Translations under genes and position numbers: made by a program
Notes under the pieces: model-generated
The model's database searches: none
What the model was told of the DNA's origin: nothing
The model's input: the letters and a program-made list of their open reading frames with translations, nothing else
Shown: positions 24,201 through 39,200 of the stretch, piece by piece
Layout of the letters: every line of letters begins with the position of its first letter
Position numbering within the stretch: position 1 is the stretch's first letter
Source of the DNA: Marthasterias glacialis
Lineage: Eukaryota > Echinodermata > Asteroidea > Forcipulatida > Asteriidae
Direction: 5' to 3'
Length of the DNA stretch: 64,000 nucleotides
NCBI GenBank assembly: GCA_911728455.2
Contig: OU452223.1
Location: 7,524,174-7,588,173 of the forward strand

Positions 24201-27200
24201 TTGCAGCCAAACTTGGTGGATTTGCTTCATTGCCTCGTGATACATTTGGGGTGTACACATATTTTAGCCAGTGGTCACCTATCGGTCAGCAGGAGTCATT
24301 TTATTACAAAAAATACCTAGTCTCTGCTCAAGAGCTTTGTAACATCTTCATGTACAATGGACGGTCCATAAACGCCGCATGGCTATGAGGATGCAAGCTT
24401 CATTTCTGTTTGCTCATTCGTACTCTTATCATGCTTATTCTTAGAATCTTTCAAAAATTAACGTATTCTGCCCAGGGAGTCGACTGCATTTTCTGATTCC
24501 TTTGCTGGGTTCTCCGATTCATTTGCTGTAAAGCTTGGCTCCGTTGCATAACAATAAACTTCTCAGTATCACACGCAACTGTCTTGACCAAAGACTATGA
24601 AACGTTTTGACAATGCAGCCGGGTGCCTTGCGACACAGAGACAAATGCAGCCAAAATCCCGTTGTAATATAGCTGACTTCTGGGTACCAGCCGTCGTACA
24701 CATGTTAGCTGTGATTTTCCCATGGCCATCATTTAGTTCATAGGGCTGATATTCGTGCTTCGTGAAGCACTTAAGCGCTAGTTGAGATATTACATTAATA
24801 CGCATAAACTTCAACTCCCGGTTTCGACCGGAAGGTGACCTCAGGTCACCTACACAAACAAAAATATTAAACTATTGTACTATACGATGTTGAATAAAAT
24901 ATTTCCGTATCTTTCTGATTTTCACGACGGAGGGTTTTAAAATAATAAAATTTTAAACCACTGTAATTTGCTATCTAATGACGTCATATGATGTCACAAC
25001 TTAATCAGCATATACAAGTTATTGTCTAACTAACTAGAGCTTATGTGTTTGTCATTTGACAAACACAAGATGTTCGGGATATTTGTGCTTAATGATGACA
25101 TCGATTACAAAAACACGACGGTTCATTTAATGATTCGGAATTATAATTTATGTTAAACTCACAGAAGCCATATCATAAGCTGACATGTGTTAAAAACATT
25201 TTCATTGCTTTTGGCAGTAAACTCTGAAATGAAGACTCGGGAAGATTTTCTCTTTAATCTACAAATCATGAATAAAGACACTTTCCGTTAAAAAACAATT
25301 AAAATGTATGACTTCATGTTTGGACCCAAAGGACAGGTCAAAGTGGGGTCATATTTGTAATTGAAATGGCACAAGTGCTGTAAGCTACAAAACGGCACAA
25401 AGATTGTGACTTTATGACATGTGGTTCAGGAGTTAAAAATGTTTTAAAAATAAACTTTGAATTCACGTAATTTGGCACCTGATGATGGCACGATGATAAA
25501 AATCATGTTTTTGATGCTAAAGTTTTTTGTTACCTACAAGGTGGTATAAATGTTATCCATTTAATGCCTTTAAACGAAAACTAAAAAAGTACAAAGATTT
25601 TGCCCATATGATGTATATTTCACACGTTAATAGAGGGCGCTCTAACATACGAGACACATTTTTAATAACACATTATACATCGTTTTATTACGTGACAAAA
25701 CTTGGCGCAATACCCAACTGTGCATAGAACAACGTTTTAGCAATGGTGCTGAGATTTACCAATTATCGGTTAATTATATTGGATAGTGCTTGATGAGATT
25801 TAATATCGGGTCTGGAATAATTCTATGAAAAGGCATTTGTGTTCTCTAAATTATTTATGACAAAACATTATGAAGTTAAAATTGCTACAAAACTAGTGCT
25901 ACCCCACCGCACGAGTTTCGAAATTGACTCACCACAGGGTATATGACATGGAATTGTGGCGAGACAAACACACTATGTTAACTTTGGGAATAAAAGTTGT
26001 TGCTCCCACACTGTCACAAAGTGATGTATTTTATTTTAGAATTACTCATTTTCTTTTCTGTTGATGTAAATGATTACGAGTAACAATAATACAGAATGAT
26101 ATGGCGTAAGGAACGCAAATTTACACACTTCCCCCGGTGTATGTGAATATTTACTAATAACAAGAATTTAAAAGATTGTGGCCAAGGCAGCGCAGAATGA
26201 CATGACATTATGTTATTGTGAAAGTTTTGTTATGGTTATGTGCCCCAAGTTTTGTATATATTTAAGAGACTCTGATTGGTCAAGTTTGAATCGTCGAATA
26301 TTTCTTTTGTGATTGAAATATATGGGAACTTTGGGGTAGTCACGAGGGGTAATTTTCCTGGGGTTGTTGAGGCGGCGTTGTCCAAGCATTTTTCTGGATG
26401 TCACTTGTTCGTCCGAGATTCCCGAGGAGAGAACACTTATGTTAGCCTCGATGTTATTGAGTTATTGAGAACTCGACACGACTTCTAAGTCATTTTCTGG
26501 AGTTATTGAGAACTCTACCCGATTTTCAGACCGAGTTTGCAAGTGTTGTAAGCAATTGAGTGCTGTAAAGTGACACACCTGAAAGCCTCAAGCAACCTGC
26601 CGGTTACTTTACCAACGTTTACGAATAAAACCAGGATCGTCAGAGCATCCTGTAAGTAGTTATTTATGATTATCTGTACATAATGTAAAAGCTTTTGGAG
26701 TTAAAGGATTTAGTTGTTTTATTACAAGTTGAGTTTTACTTTCTTCAAGGGTGGATATTATTCAAAGGATTTTCCCAATGAAGAGTGCCATTTATTAATT
26801 AACTCCTAGAAACTCACGAAGGCGAGAGAAGTTTGAAACCATTCTAATTTGTCGACTTAATAGGGGTTTTTAGAACGATTTTCATCCAAGCACAAAACAG
26901 CCGTGGATATTCTGATGGGAATAATGAGCACCAATATTTGAAGTTTCTTTAAGTCTACGACGTTTATATTACGGGTTGTTGCAGAATTAAGCAAACCATT
27001 GGTATTGTGTTAATTGATAATTTTCAGGGTTTTTCCGTGAGGGAAAATACATACATGTACTCCCGTTGAGGTGCACTGAGGGACAACAGTGAAAGGGGTC
27101 TATCTAAGGCTGGGCTGGATACAGATCGGAGGGGCTACCACCGTGGACCGGGAATACCCAACCTCCTTCAAACGCTGGACAGTAGAACGGGTCTACAGCT

Positions 27201-30200
27201 CTAAATGTCATAGCCAGGCACAACTCGTGAAAGCTGGCCACTCTGTAAGCGACCTTCGCCAGGATTTGGCTGTAAATAATTAAGTACAGTTGTATAAATT
27301 GTTAATAATTAGGTACAGTTGTAAATAAAGTTGTATAAATTGTAAATATAAAGAGAACTTGTTTTGGCAGTAGTTTCTGTGTGTTGCTAGCAACAACTAC
27401 CGAAGGTTATGTCAGCCGGGGTTGGAAAAGAAACCGGGGATGTGACACACACGTTTAGTCTGGTTCCCAGACCAAAAAATCTCCGACTATTCTCTGTCGA
27501 TTTTAGGGTCAGGTATCACCCAAATGTCACGTGACAAAAAGGAGGAATTCCTCCTTTTCCGAAAATACCCGAAATGCTCCGAACTCGTTGTCGTCAACAT
27601 TAGGACAGTTTCGTTGATGGTCGGACATTTCTTTTGTTGAAAAAAATTCAAACATTTTGCAGACACATCCCATATTGGTTTATTTTCCTCCCCCCCCCCC
27701 CCCCCAACAAGTTCAACACTATATTTGAACATATTTGTAACATTTTTACAAACTGATTATCCCAGGCTTTTTTTAAGTAAAAAAAACCCGTCATCATCCA
27801 ATGACATCGTCCACCGTTGGTGACAAGTAATGAATATTTATATGTTGCGTCATAAACTATGTTTAGCTTTGGATGATGCCTGACCTAAGATCATTAACAA
27901 GAGTCGTCAGGAATCTTTGGTCAGGGAACCAGACTACCACACGTTCAAATTTAAATACGATTCTAGCCGCGACCTGTGCGCAGTCTCTGTGCACAGCACA
28001 GCGTTTTAGAAATCGTGCTCAGATTTACCAATTAACGGTTAATTATAGTAAAAGTACATTGTGCTTCGGTATGATCTGGATTTACTCTTAGTAAAAGCAT
28101 CTATATTTTCTTTAAAAAAAATTGTTAGGTATTTAAAATTTATTTTACAATGAAAGTTGGATTTCTTTACCTACCATTTTGATGTCATAATGACGTGACA
28201 GACACAAATATCGTGAGTAATATCAAGTTGAGGATCAGACGTATTCTTCTTGAGATAAATTGAAAACAAGATCGACTAAATAATCACATATCTGTCACGA
28301 GGTTAGTTAATTAAGAATTTCAATATAAAGAAATTTAAAAACTAAGTCAAGGCTTAAGCTTCCATATAATGTGTCTGCTGTTTTTCATCTCTAAATACGA
28401 CAGTTAGTGTTGAGAAGTTTATTGTGTTAAGTCAATGGATCAACTAGAAAATGTATCTGTCACTTGGACGAACACAGATCTGTTCCGATTAATGTGTCTT
28501 AATGTTACGTGGTTTTACAGAACATAGGAACCCAAACACGACCCGAAAGTTTAGGCAGACCAGGACCCTTAATTTTGATCTAACTGTGCCTAAAACCCTA
28601 ACCATAAATCTAATGATCATAGAGGCCTGAGAATAAACACTATTTATTTGAACTTCCTGTTTGGACCGGAAGTAATGGACTTACACAAATATGCCAACAA
28701 ATACTACACTGTAAAAAATGGACTGCACATCATGCACTTGTGTGACAGCAGATATTTTTCCCAAAATCATGAACACCTTGAGGCACTTCATTCCACACAC
28801 CTCATGTGCCAGTTGTGCTGACTAGCACATATTGACTAGCACATAATGACTAGCACTACCTTTGTCCTAGAATCATGAACACTTGAGGTGCTTCTGTTGC
28901 CTCATGTGGTACAGGTATCGATTCAGACCCACCTCAGATGATGGTGAAATTTTGGACTAGCACCTGCTGACTAGCACATAATGACTAGCACCACCTTCGT
29001 CCCAGAACCATGAACACTTGAGGTGCTTCTATTGTCTCATGTGGAATTGATTCAAGCCCATCTCAGGTGATGGTGACATTTTGGACTAGCACTTGCTGAC
29101 TAGCACATAAAGGACCACCTTTTCCTCAGAATCATGAACAATTGAGGTGCTCATTTCACATCAGTTGTCTAGTCAAAACGGCACAAAGATTACGACTTAT
29201 GGCATGTAGTTCACGAAATATGATTTTAAACGTTTTTAGCTTCCTGTTTGGACGGAAAGGAAATCTCAAAGTAGGGTTATACTTTTACATAAGATGGCAC
29301 ATAAGCTGTATGCTGCAAAACGTCACAAAGATTATGACTCTATGACATGTGGTTCAGCAGACATATAATAAACTTTGAATCTACGCAATTTGATACCGGC
29401 TGACGTCACGTTGATGAAACATGTTTCCTTTCTATTATTTTCTGTTCGTTACTTAGAAGGTGGTGTGACTTTTTTACTCATGCCTTCGAACGAAAACCAT
29501 AAAATTACAAGGATTTAAAAGACGTCGTTATAGGGTGTTGTAACTTATGAGACGTCATAATATTTTGTTACTGAAAGGTACACTAGCATCTGAGAACACA
29601 CTATGAAGTTAAAACGCTGGAAAATAGCGCTACCCCGGCGCACGCATTTTGAAGTTTTTCTCATCCAAATTCTGGTGGGTGAGTCCGGAAGGACAAACAC
29701 TATTGAATAAACGTGGGGCACAATCCGATCGTTGCACCCGCATGTCCATCAATTAACGAAACTCGTCGCAATCCCCCTCCCCATATACATTGGATATACA
29801 AATGCGCTTTGATTAGTTTTAACGGCTTGGAATAACTCTCAGTAGAGGCATTTTTTTTCTAAATTATATGAGAACCATGCCACACTGCCGCACAAATTTT
29901 GAAGTTTTTCAAGCCACAGAGCATAATAACAAGGAATTGTGGCGAGAAAAGCACTGTGTGTTAACGTAAGGAATAAACGCCATTGTTCCCATACGTTCAA
30001 AATTACAAGCAGTTCTGAGCTGCAAACTGTGCACAATCCCCCACTGTACATAGCAACGTGTTTAGCATTGGTGCTCATATTTACTAATGAATGCTTAACT
30101 ATAGTAAAAACGCATCGCGCTTTGATGAGTTTTAATGGCCTGCTGGAATAACTCTTAGTAAAAGCATTTATGTTTTCAAAATGATTTATGTGATAAAGGA

Positions 30201-33200
30201 AACTAAAATTTCACTTATGATGAAAGCAAGTGATTTTTGACGAACTTAATATTCTGCACTCTTTGAGCCATCCACAAAACGCGCCCTAATTGACGTCATG
30301 GTGGCGTGTTTGAAAAAAATTGCAAACAGTTGAGGATCAGACGTAACCTTTTTGAGATATGGTGGTAACAAGATTTAATATTTAAGTCATTATAACTCAT
30401 CTAAATAATTAAGAATTTAAACCTTTATCTAATGATAAGTTTATGTCCTAAGCTTTAATATCATTAGGATCTGACTTTTTCATATTTTGCTAAGTTTGAG
30501 TTTAGGACGGGACAATAATGTGATCAAATGCCATTGGATTTGAGACAGAAAAGAATAGCATAATGTTAAATATAACTAGACATTAGGTGTTTGTTCTTCG
30601 GACGAATATAAACCTGTTCCGGTTTTATTTTACTATTATACGATCCCAACCTTGAGCGCGACCCTAAAATTTAATCTTATTTGAACTGCTGGTGGACCGA
30701 AAGAAAGGAAAAAGTTGGTTCACTTTTACAAAGAAAATGGCAGATGTGTTGTAAACTACAAGACGGCACAAAGATTATGACTCTATGACGTGTGGTTCGG
30801 GAGATATCTTTTTTAAATTAGAGCTTCCGGTTTGGACCGGAAGAAAAGGTCAAAGCGGGGTTATGTTCTTAAATGAAAGACACATGTGCTGTTAGCTACA
30901 AAAGTGCACAACGATTATGACTGTAAAATGTGGTTCAGATAATATTAATATTTTAATAATAAACTATGAATTAACGTAATTTGTTTAGACCGGAAGGAAA
31001 GGTCAAAGTGGCGTAATATTTTTGTAATGTGTCGTAAGCTACAGGACTGTACACAGATTATAATTCTATGACATGTGGTTGAGAAGATATGAATGCGTTA
31101 ACAACTTCTTGGTCGAAACAGCGAAAACAAATCTCGACAGAAACAATAACTGTTCCGACTGGAGCAGCTAAAATAATAAACATCTGGACGAAAACAAAAC
31201 TTGTTCCAACTTCTAAGTCGGAACAGCTAAAATACAATATTCTCCACGGAAACATGACCTGCTCCGACTGCTAGGTTGGAAAAGCTAATAATTATCTCGA
31301 CAGAAACAACACATGTTCCGACTAACAGGTCGGAACAGAACAGCTGACAAAATTAGTCGTTCCCGTTTGGTAGAAACGGAAATGTTAATGTTCTGTTTCA
31401 TGTGTGATTTTGACGTTCTCCTCTGCATTGTTTAAGTGTTTCTATTTATATCAGCCTGAAAGCTGATACTTTGTAATACTAGAATGATTTATTTATTTAT
31501 TTGGTCAAAGGGTCATGTGATCAAAACGGGATGCTTAGGTGTTTGTTTTAATATTTAGTTTTTATTTCTATTCATAAACTAATGCTTTTTGTTTATTTTT
31601 TAATTGTGTTTTTGTTGTGTTGTCTTTAAAATGTTTTTGTTTTGGTTGGTTAAACATTACATTGGTTCCTTGTAGAGCTCCCATAAATAACCTACCTCTC
31701 CATGTTGTTTGTATGGTGCAGACATCTTGACCTGGTTTACACATTTCATCGGATGTTTGAAGACAATCACTTGGACTTTCGACACTTTGACAAAAATGAC
31801 ATTTAAGGGAAGTCCCTGTAAAAGATTAGAAAGGAAATGAAAATTTAAATTATGTAGGGCTTGCTTGATTTCACACCAAGATTTATCTGAAGATGATCTT
31901 CAAAATTACCATCGTGATTTGTATAGTGACATCATACTTTGCTCAGCAAAGATTGACACACATCTTAAGGTCAACCTATACCTCATTGTGAAATCATCCA
32001 TCACTACTGTGATCACGCTTACACACTTACAGTATGTACGTAATGTTAGTATGGTGCGCTTCGTCAATTAAGGCGGTCTGGAGTCTCAACGAGGTTATCG
32101 GAGGGACTTATAATTTCTGTGACAAAATTTGCAAATGTCAAAGTATATTAACAAAGCAGACTATATTCCAATTGTTAATCAGTGGTATGCCTTATTCCCA
32201 CATCTTTCAGTAACGTGCAGTACATATTTCCTTTTAAAAGATGAACTTTCCTTTTAAAAGATGAACATCTCGCAATCTAATTTGACTATAGTTTCTTTTT
32301 GTTCGCTGTTTTGGCACTCCAGCCGAAACAGCTATTGTTTTCGTTATGAAAACTATATTGTGGGTATTAAAGTAAAATGCTACCCCAGGGTAAAAGACAA
32401 TCGGTTTCGGAGGCTCGCTTATATATGACGGTGGCAAGGCGATTCGGTTGGTATTCAACATATTTCCGTTCAACTCATAATTTCATTGAAAATGTTATTG
32501 TTAGCTTCTAGAATTCCTTTTGAACGGCATAACAACAGATTGATAGATAGCCTTATATTCGTTATTACACACTAGAACTTTCAGTGACTGTTTTTGTTTG
32601 CGTTACCAAATATGTAGGACCTTGTACCCAATTGCTTCACAGAAATCACACAATGTTTTATAATACTGTCAAACTATGTTGAGAGTAAGGATAAAGAAAA
32701 GTTACTTTGTTAGTCTGTTATTAAGTATGTTATCGGAAATGTGTTCTGAGATGACTTAAATAAAATCAGATTAACGGCATCATTTATTGTTTTCCTTTTA
32801 ACCCGAACATCTTGAGCATTATTCAGTTAGTATTTTGTTAAGTGAAACTTTCCTTGAAGCTTTCACAGCTAGCTGGATATCATGTACTCAGTATAAGTCA
32901 AGAGAGAAAATTTGTTTGATGACATAACCTCGTTGTGTCACACTGAGTAAAGCCAAAACCATTGCAACCACATTATCAAATCACTTGTAACCTACATAAA
33001 GTTGCACTGAATATAGCATGCGAAATCTCTTAATCATAATCTCATAATTTAAAAATAACATAACCCTTGTTTATAACAAGTCAGCATGATCATGAGTTCA
33101 GATATGCGCGTGACCATATGACGTTACAGGCAGTACAAACACAAATTCTTAGCGTTCCACACAGTTCAATGAGTGGCCTGTCAGCTGACAGTCGATTCGT

Positions 33201-36200
33201 AATGAAGAGTGTTTACATGCGTTATAAATACCACCAATGCAAGACGTAATGATAAAAAGGCAGAAACGCACACGTTGTAGTAGAAAGAGAAGGTCAGACT
33301 ACGGGAGGAATGTTGCCTTAAGCAGCTAGGGACCGCTGTGTCCATGCTATCTTTCTGAATGGAGACAGGATCATAAAAGAGTTGGCAACAAAGACAACAT
33401 AGTCGAAAATAATTGTCTTTGCATTACTGAATGTGTGAGCTGACCATTGGCAAAAAATGCACCACTTCAGCCAATTAAGTGACCGTTGGCAGAAATCTAT
33501 TAACACCTCCCAAGGGCAAAAGAATGGGAGAGAAGATTTCGATGACTACTGACCACACTGTGCATGAGCATTGGTTGAAATCTATGAACACACCATACTT
33601 GCTACACAATTCAGTTATGCGTCTGTCCAAGCTGCCGCAATCGGATTCAAAATGTGAGAGAAAATTGTCTTGTACATTCTTGATATGTTCGGACAACCCT
33701 ATCCCATAGTCCCACGTGTTTACACGCTGGATTTAGGGTAAGGATTAGGATTAAGATTAGGATTATGATTATGGTAAGTATAAGGATTAGAGGGTGTGGT
33801 GGTCTAGATCACCGGACTCAAGTTCCGTTGTTGTCGGCAGCAGTGTGTGGGTTCGAGTCCCGGTCGCGGCACTTTTGTCTTCGAGCAAGATACTTTACCA
33901 TAATTGCTTTGTCCTTCGGATGGGACATCAAGTCCTGTGTACAAGATTGGTAGTGCACGTAAGAACCCAGAACACTTATCGTGGAAGAGTAGGGGAATTA
34001 CCTTACCCCGGTGTTTCTGGTTCACACGAAATATTTCCCTTGTATCAGAGCACCGGTGTATCAAAACATGGGGGTGTAACCATTTAAATGACATTACTAT
34101 ACATACCGGCCTATTTCTGTTTTTCCCTCTTCTATGGATTGGATACAGACCCGAAATGTTTTCACTTTAACTTTCTGTTCGGATAGAGTGTTGTAAAGTT
34201 ATATTTTGTATTTTTCAAAACCTTTTCAATGATGTATAATTTAAAAAAAAAACATGGTGTAATTTAGTACAAATGCTTTACGTTACTATAACGTATAGTT
34301 GCTCATGTGACAGCTTCAAGGTAAAGTTCAATTGTCTGTTGAGTTAAGGTTGGATTTAGTTTCAATTCAAAGTTATTCGGAATTGGAAAGGAAGAATGAT
34401 AAAAAACTTTAAAAACAAAAGAAAAAACCTTTCGTGTAACATCACAAACACTGACAACATAAAAAATATCGAAGTCTTATCACCTGAAGGTTTCATGAAA
34501 TGGGCTCCATTCTGAACAACAAAACGTTATGAAGTTTTCTAATATTTTTTTTTTAACTTCTGGTTCGAACAGGGAATAAAATTTATTCAACCAACATGAT
34601 ACATTTTGCCTACATCAAACCTGATAATGACGAAGATTCAAATTATGAGCTGAGTTTCTTCTGATATTAATTTCTGAAGCAACCACTGAGTTAATGTAAT
34701 TGACAACCGATGGCGTCACCATCGCGTCATCGTGACATCAAAATCTGTATATTAATACTTAGGTATTAAATCTTATTACGTTTAACCATGAAGTGCGCTT
34801 GACGTGATTACCACTGTGTTTTAAAGGCGACAAACGCCCGTTGCATCGTGGCGTCGCGTTGTGTCGTCGCCCATCGCGTCGTGCCGACTGTTCTCCCTTA
34901 TTCTAGACGCAGAATCAGGATTTTTAAAGGTTATGTTATACAAAACTTTCTTATGGTGTTTTACCAATTGTGCGTCGCATCGTGCTGTAGCGTCATGCCG
35001 TTGTGACGTCGCATCGTCACGTCGCCCTATGCGTCTTGCCATCGCCTGTTTTCCGATTAATTTACTAAATGTGTTGCGTCGTGCAGTCATACTGTCACGT
35101 CGTACCGGCGCTTGCACGTCGTGCCAGTGCCCGTGGCGTTGCATCGTGCCGTCGCGTCGTGTCGTGTCGTTGCGTCGTACTATCGCGCTGTGTGCCGTCG
35201 CACGTTACGTTGTACCGATTGTTTCCCCTTATTCTAAACCAAGCACCTCAAAATCAGGTGGTTTACATGTATTGACGGTACGACGCAACGGCAAGATGGC
35301 ACAATGCGACGATTGACGGCACGACTTGTAGAATTGTCAGTTAAATAGCATCTTGATTGTTTTGTCTAGTCGAAAAGGATTTTCTTTGCATTACTGAATA
35401 TATTAGCTGTCCATTAGTAAATAGTGCACCACTTCTGCCCAATAAGTGACCACTTTTAGAAACATATGAAAGCTGAAATTAATTAATAAATTACTGAAAT
35501 TGCCTGTAGTGGCCTTGGCGGCCATTTTTTCAAAATGTCCGCCATTTCACTTCATAATATGTGTAATAAGAGGTCTTCATTTAGATGAAGTAGCCGAAGC
35601 GGGATACCAATAGATTAATGGTTGGACAGTGGATATAGAAGTTCCATTGGTCGGGATTACAAACTAATGGAGACCAAGGTAAGTTTTTTTCGTTTTGTCC
35701 CAATTTCAAGGCGCTGGTTACCAACAATTCTGCGCAGACTTTCTGGGTAAGCAGTAACGTGAAGTTTGGCCCGTCACTTCAGAGATGGCACTTATCATGT
35801 TTTGGTATAAAACAAAGTTTCATGCTTTCACCACAAAGTCCACGAAACTGCCAATTTATTGCACTAATTTGCTGGACTAATACATTTCTTGTAGGAATAA
35901 AGCAATCGTTACTTAAATTGACCATTCATTATTGACTTTTATAATCCATGTTGTGAGATCGACTTTAACTGGACAGACTATTTAAGTTGACTTTGAGAGC
36001 GTACATTTGTTTCGCGAGCATATTGACCTCTGGTCACCTTACCTAGCAGCTAAAACGTGCGTTTTGGCAAAGGTTTTTAAAACGAACTTGTATTGTGCTG
36101 TTTTAAATTTAAATTTATTTTGAGCTCGCAAACCTGTTAAGCAACATAACTTTTTACATGTCACCAAAGGGCAAATTTTAAAAATATCCTAATCGTTACA

Positions 36201-39200
36201 GTTATGTGCACAGATCAAGGGTCACACATTATTTCATACAAGGAACCATAAATAAATTCCCGTTCGTGTTGCCTTCAGACCCGAGATTAAGGCCTTGAAC
36301 CGATTTGAAAGGGAAGATCAAAAGGGATCATGTTAATGTTTCTGCAAGATCTTTCCAATGATGTAAAGATTGTAAAAGTTCATTGCATTGTTCAGCTTTT
36401 GTGAAATTTTGAAAACTCAACCTCTGATGACGTCGCCATGACGTCACACTTGTGAGTAAAAGTATCGTTATAGGATCTGGGTGATCTATTGATGATATCT
36501 AATACTACCATTTTGAGTTTGAAAAATAATACAATTTTCAAAATTGTCGTCTGAAGGCTCTTTTAATACGCACAAGCTAGGCATTTAATAATTTTAACAC
36601 TACTATTAAAATTGTACTTTTAATCAATGTAAACGTACTCGCCAATTTCGCAACACGAATTACTGGAAAAAAAACCGGATCTGTATCAAACAAACATCAC
36701 AGCTAGTTTTGATCCAGATTCGTAAACTTGCCCAGACCCTTCGAGATAGTCGATGTTGCGCCCTCTATCGGTGACTAATACAAAAACTAGCGTCGCCAAT
36801 CAAGACTGTAAGGCGCATGTGTACTCCCAGTAGACCCAGCGAATCGTATTGCCACATTGCTTGGCTTATAGTTGCCTTTTGAAATCCAGTTTTGATTTTT
36901 TTGATTTACTTATTTATTTTGAGTCACGTAATGCCTGGGAGTACCATGGAGCGTTGGGCCGAAGAATGATGGGGCGCAATGTCATCTAAAACAGTGCGAA
37001 GAACAAATTCGAAAGTTACCGGAGCAGACTGTTACGTTTGTATGAGGAGGGTGAGACAGGTTGAGATTGTATAATACTGCATTGTGGTTAGATGGTAATT
37101 CACCTTGATCTATTAAATCGGAAATAAGTTGTCCTGATGTGCAATGATGAGATCAAGAGTATGACCGCAATGATATGTAGCCATCTGCATATGCTGGTGA
37201 AATCTCACTAGAACATCACCTGGGTAAATTGCTTCTGTCTCTAAAACAGTAGAAAATTCATCCAAGAACAGTTCCACTGTCAATTTATTCATTTTCGATG
37301 GTGGAGGACAATAGATGATTAGTAGTCGATGGTCAACGGCATAGCTACAATAATACTCACAGACAAGACGCAAAGCGGATAAAAACACAACTGACGAAAA
37401 AGAAGTTTACAACGGAGCAGTAACAAAAGGGTGCAGCTTCCAGAAGGGTAATCTAATCTAATCTAATCATTTATTGTTTTAAGTGCACCACATACAATTA
37501 TCTCAGCACACTGTACACAGGTGTCACCAATTTAACACAATACAATTTCTCATACATTAAAAAAAAGTTGTACGGGTAAATTATTGTACGGGTAAATTAC
37601 GTATAATTCAATCATTCTAATCATTAATACCACTGTCCCATGGGAACTGCAGTTTGCTGTAAACTGAGAAATTGTGTTACATATTAATGCGGAGTTTATA
37701 CTTGTTCAATGATAATTACCTTTCGAGAGGTTGTGGAGATAGTTTACTAGAAAAATGGTTGTTACATTTGGTTGCCATTGACTTTCATTGTACAACACAT
37801 GTTGTGTACAAAGAACGAAGAGTAAGATTTCAGCACACGTCCTATAGACTCGTTATTTTTTTGAATGGACCAGTTAGGTCTATCGAGTCTGTGTAGCCGA
37901 AAGGGTCAATTAGACCAAGTCAATTGAGCCTGTCTGTGGATAGAACTTGAGAAAGTTGAAATGTCTGGGCGAAAAAAATGGGCTAGTAGTTAATTAAAAT
38001 GTGTTTACGGTCTACGAACTGCAGTCCCGTATAGCACTTCGCAGGGCTTTATAAAACTGATTTTTTTTAGATGATTTTCTTCAATTTTTGCAGATACGTT
38101 TCTTGTAAAGGAGTCTTTTATGTAGTAGTATCAGTGCAATTTCTTAGAAGTTTTTAGAATTAAAAAACTTGTGAAATTTTAAACCTGTCACCAGAGGGCG
38201 CCAGTTGAAAGGTCAAGGATCGCTGATTATTTAATGTAAACAATGTCCAAATTGTCGTATATACTCCGGGTGCTGTCCTCAAAATAAGGCTCTGAATTTA
38301 TTTCACTAAAACTTCCGGTTTGGACAAGAGGGTCAAATTGGGGTCACGTTAATTTTGTTTAGGTTTTCACGACCTTTCATTTGACGTTAGAATTTGAATA
38401 CAGCTTTGGCAGTTCAGGAGACATACCATTTTGGGGAAAATTCAATTTGGATTAATGTATATCATTTTTACACCACAGTGTTTTTTTTATCTGCATGTCA
38501 TGCAATATCAATGTGTAAATTGAAAGATTTTTGTTTACTGGAAAACCACATTAAGCACCTTACCATAATACGCAGTTCTTATTTATATCGCTTTATGCCA
38601 CCCGAGGGCGTCTCAAAGCGCTCATTTGTTTTTCTACAAGGTATGCGGAGCTATGTTCGAATTACAAGACCAATTGATTTACATGACATCATGTAATGGT
38701 TTACAGGGTGATGTGGTGCAATCTGCAGCCAACCATCCAGAAGGAAACGAGGCAAACCCTTTCTCTTTGCGATAAGTGTACTGGGTTCTTTTGCGTGCAT
38801 TAAATAATACATGGGACCTACGACTTTACTGTCCATCCGAAGGAAGAAGCAATAATGGTGGTGTCTCGTTTAAAGGTGCACATCGGCTTCGTTGGGCTAT
38901 TTGGGCTACAAAATAGGCTAACATATGACTTCAAAGGTCTTTCAGGAATGGAGAAGAACTGTTCCTAAAAGAAATCATCAAATTTTGCCGTTTTCGAGCA
39001 TTTTTCAAAAAACGATTTATCCGAACCAAAAAAGTGGTTCAGATAAATCACGTGATCTTCGGAGTTAGTTTTACTTCCAGCCGTATAAAAAGTAAATTAC
39101 TGAACCAAATTTAAATCTTTTTTTTTACAATTATTCATGAGTATTTGACAAAAAAGACTTATTTATTCAGATTATTGATACAATTTGTAAATAATGATGA

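Noticed and set aside
32234-32473. 79-codon minus frame as an extra exon of the Ly6/uPAR gene
   Set aside because: No cysteine pattern and no suitable phase-1 splice borders; exon 1 at 50979 joins exon 2 perfectly without it.
33790-33870. Functional tRNA gene
   Set aside because: The A and B boxes are there but the acceptor arm does not pair, and a SINE body follows directly.
34821-35316. 107- and 151-codon frames in the CG-rich tract
   Set aside because: They exist because the repeated GTCGTGCC-type words lack stops; arginine- and cysteine-rich low-complexity products on both strands.
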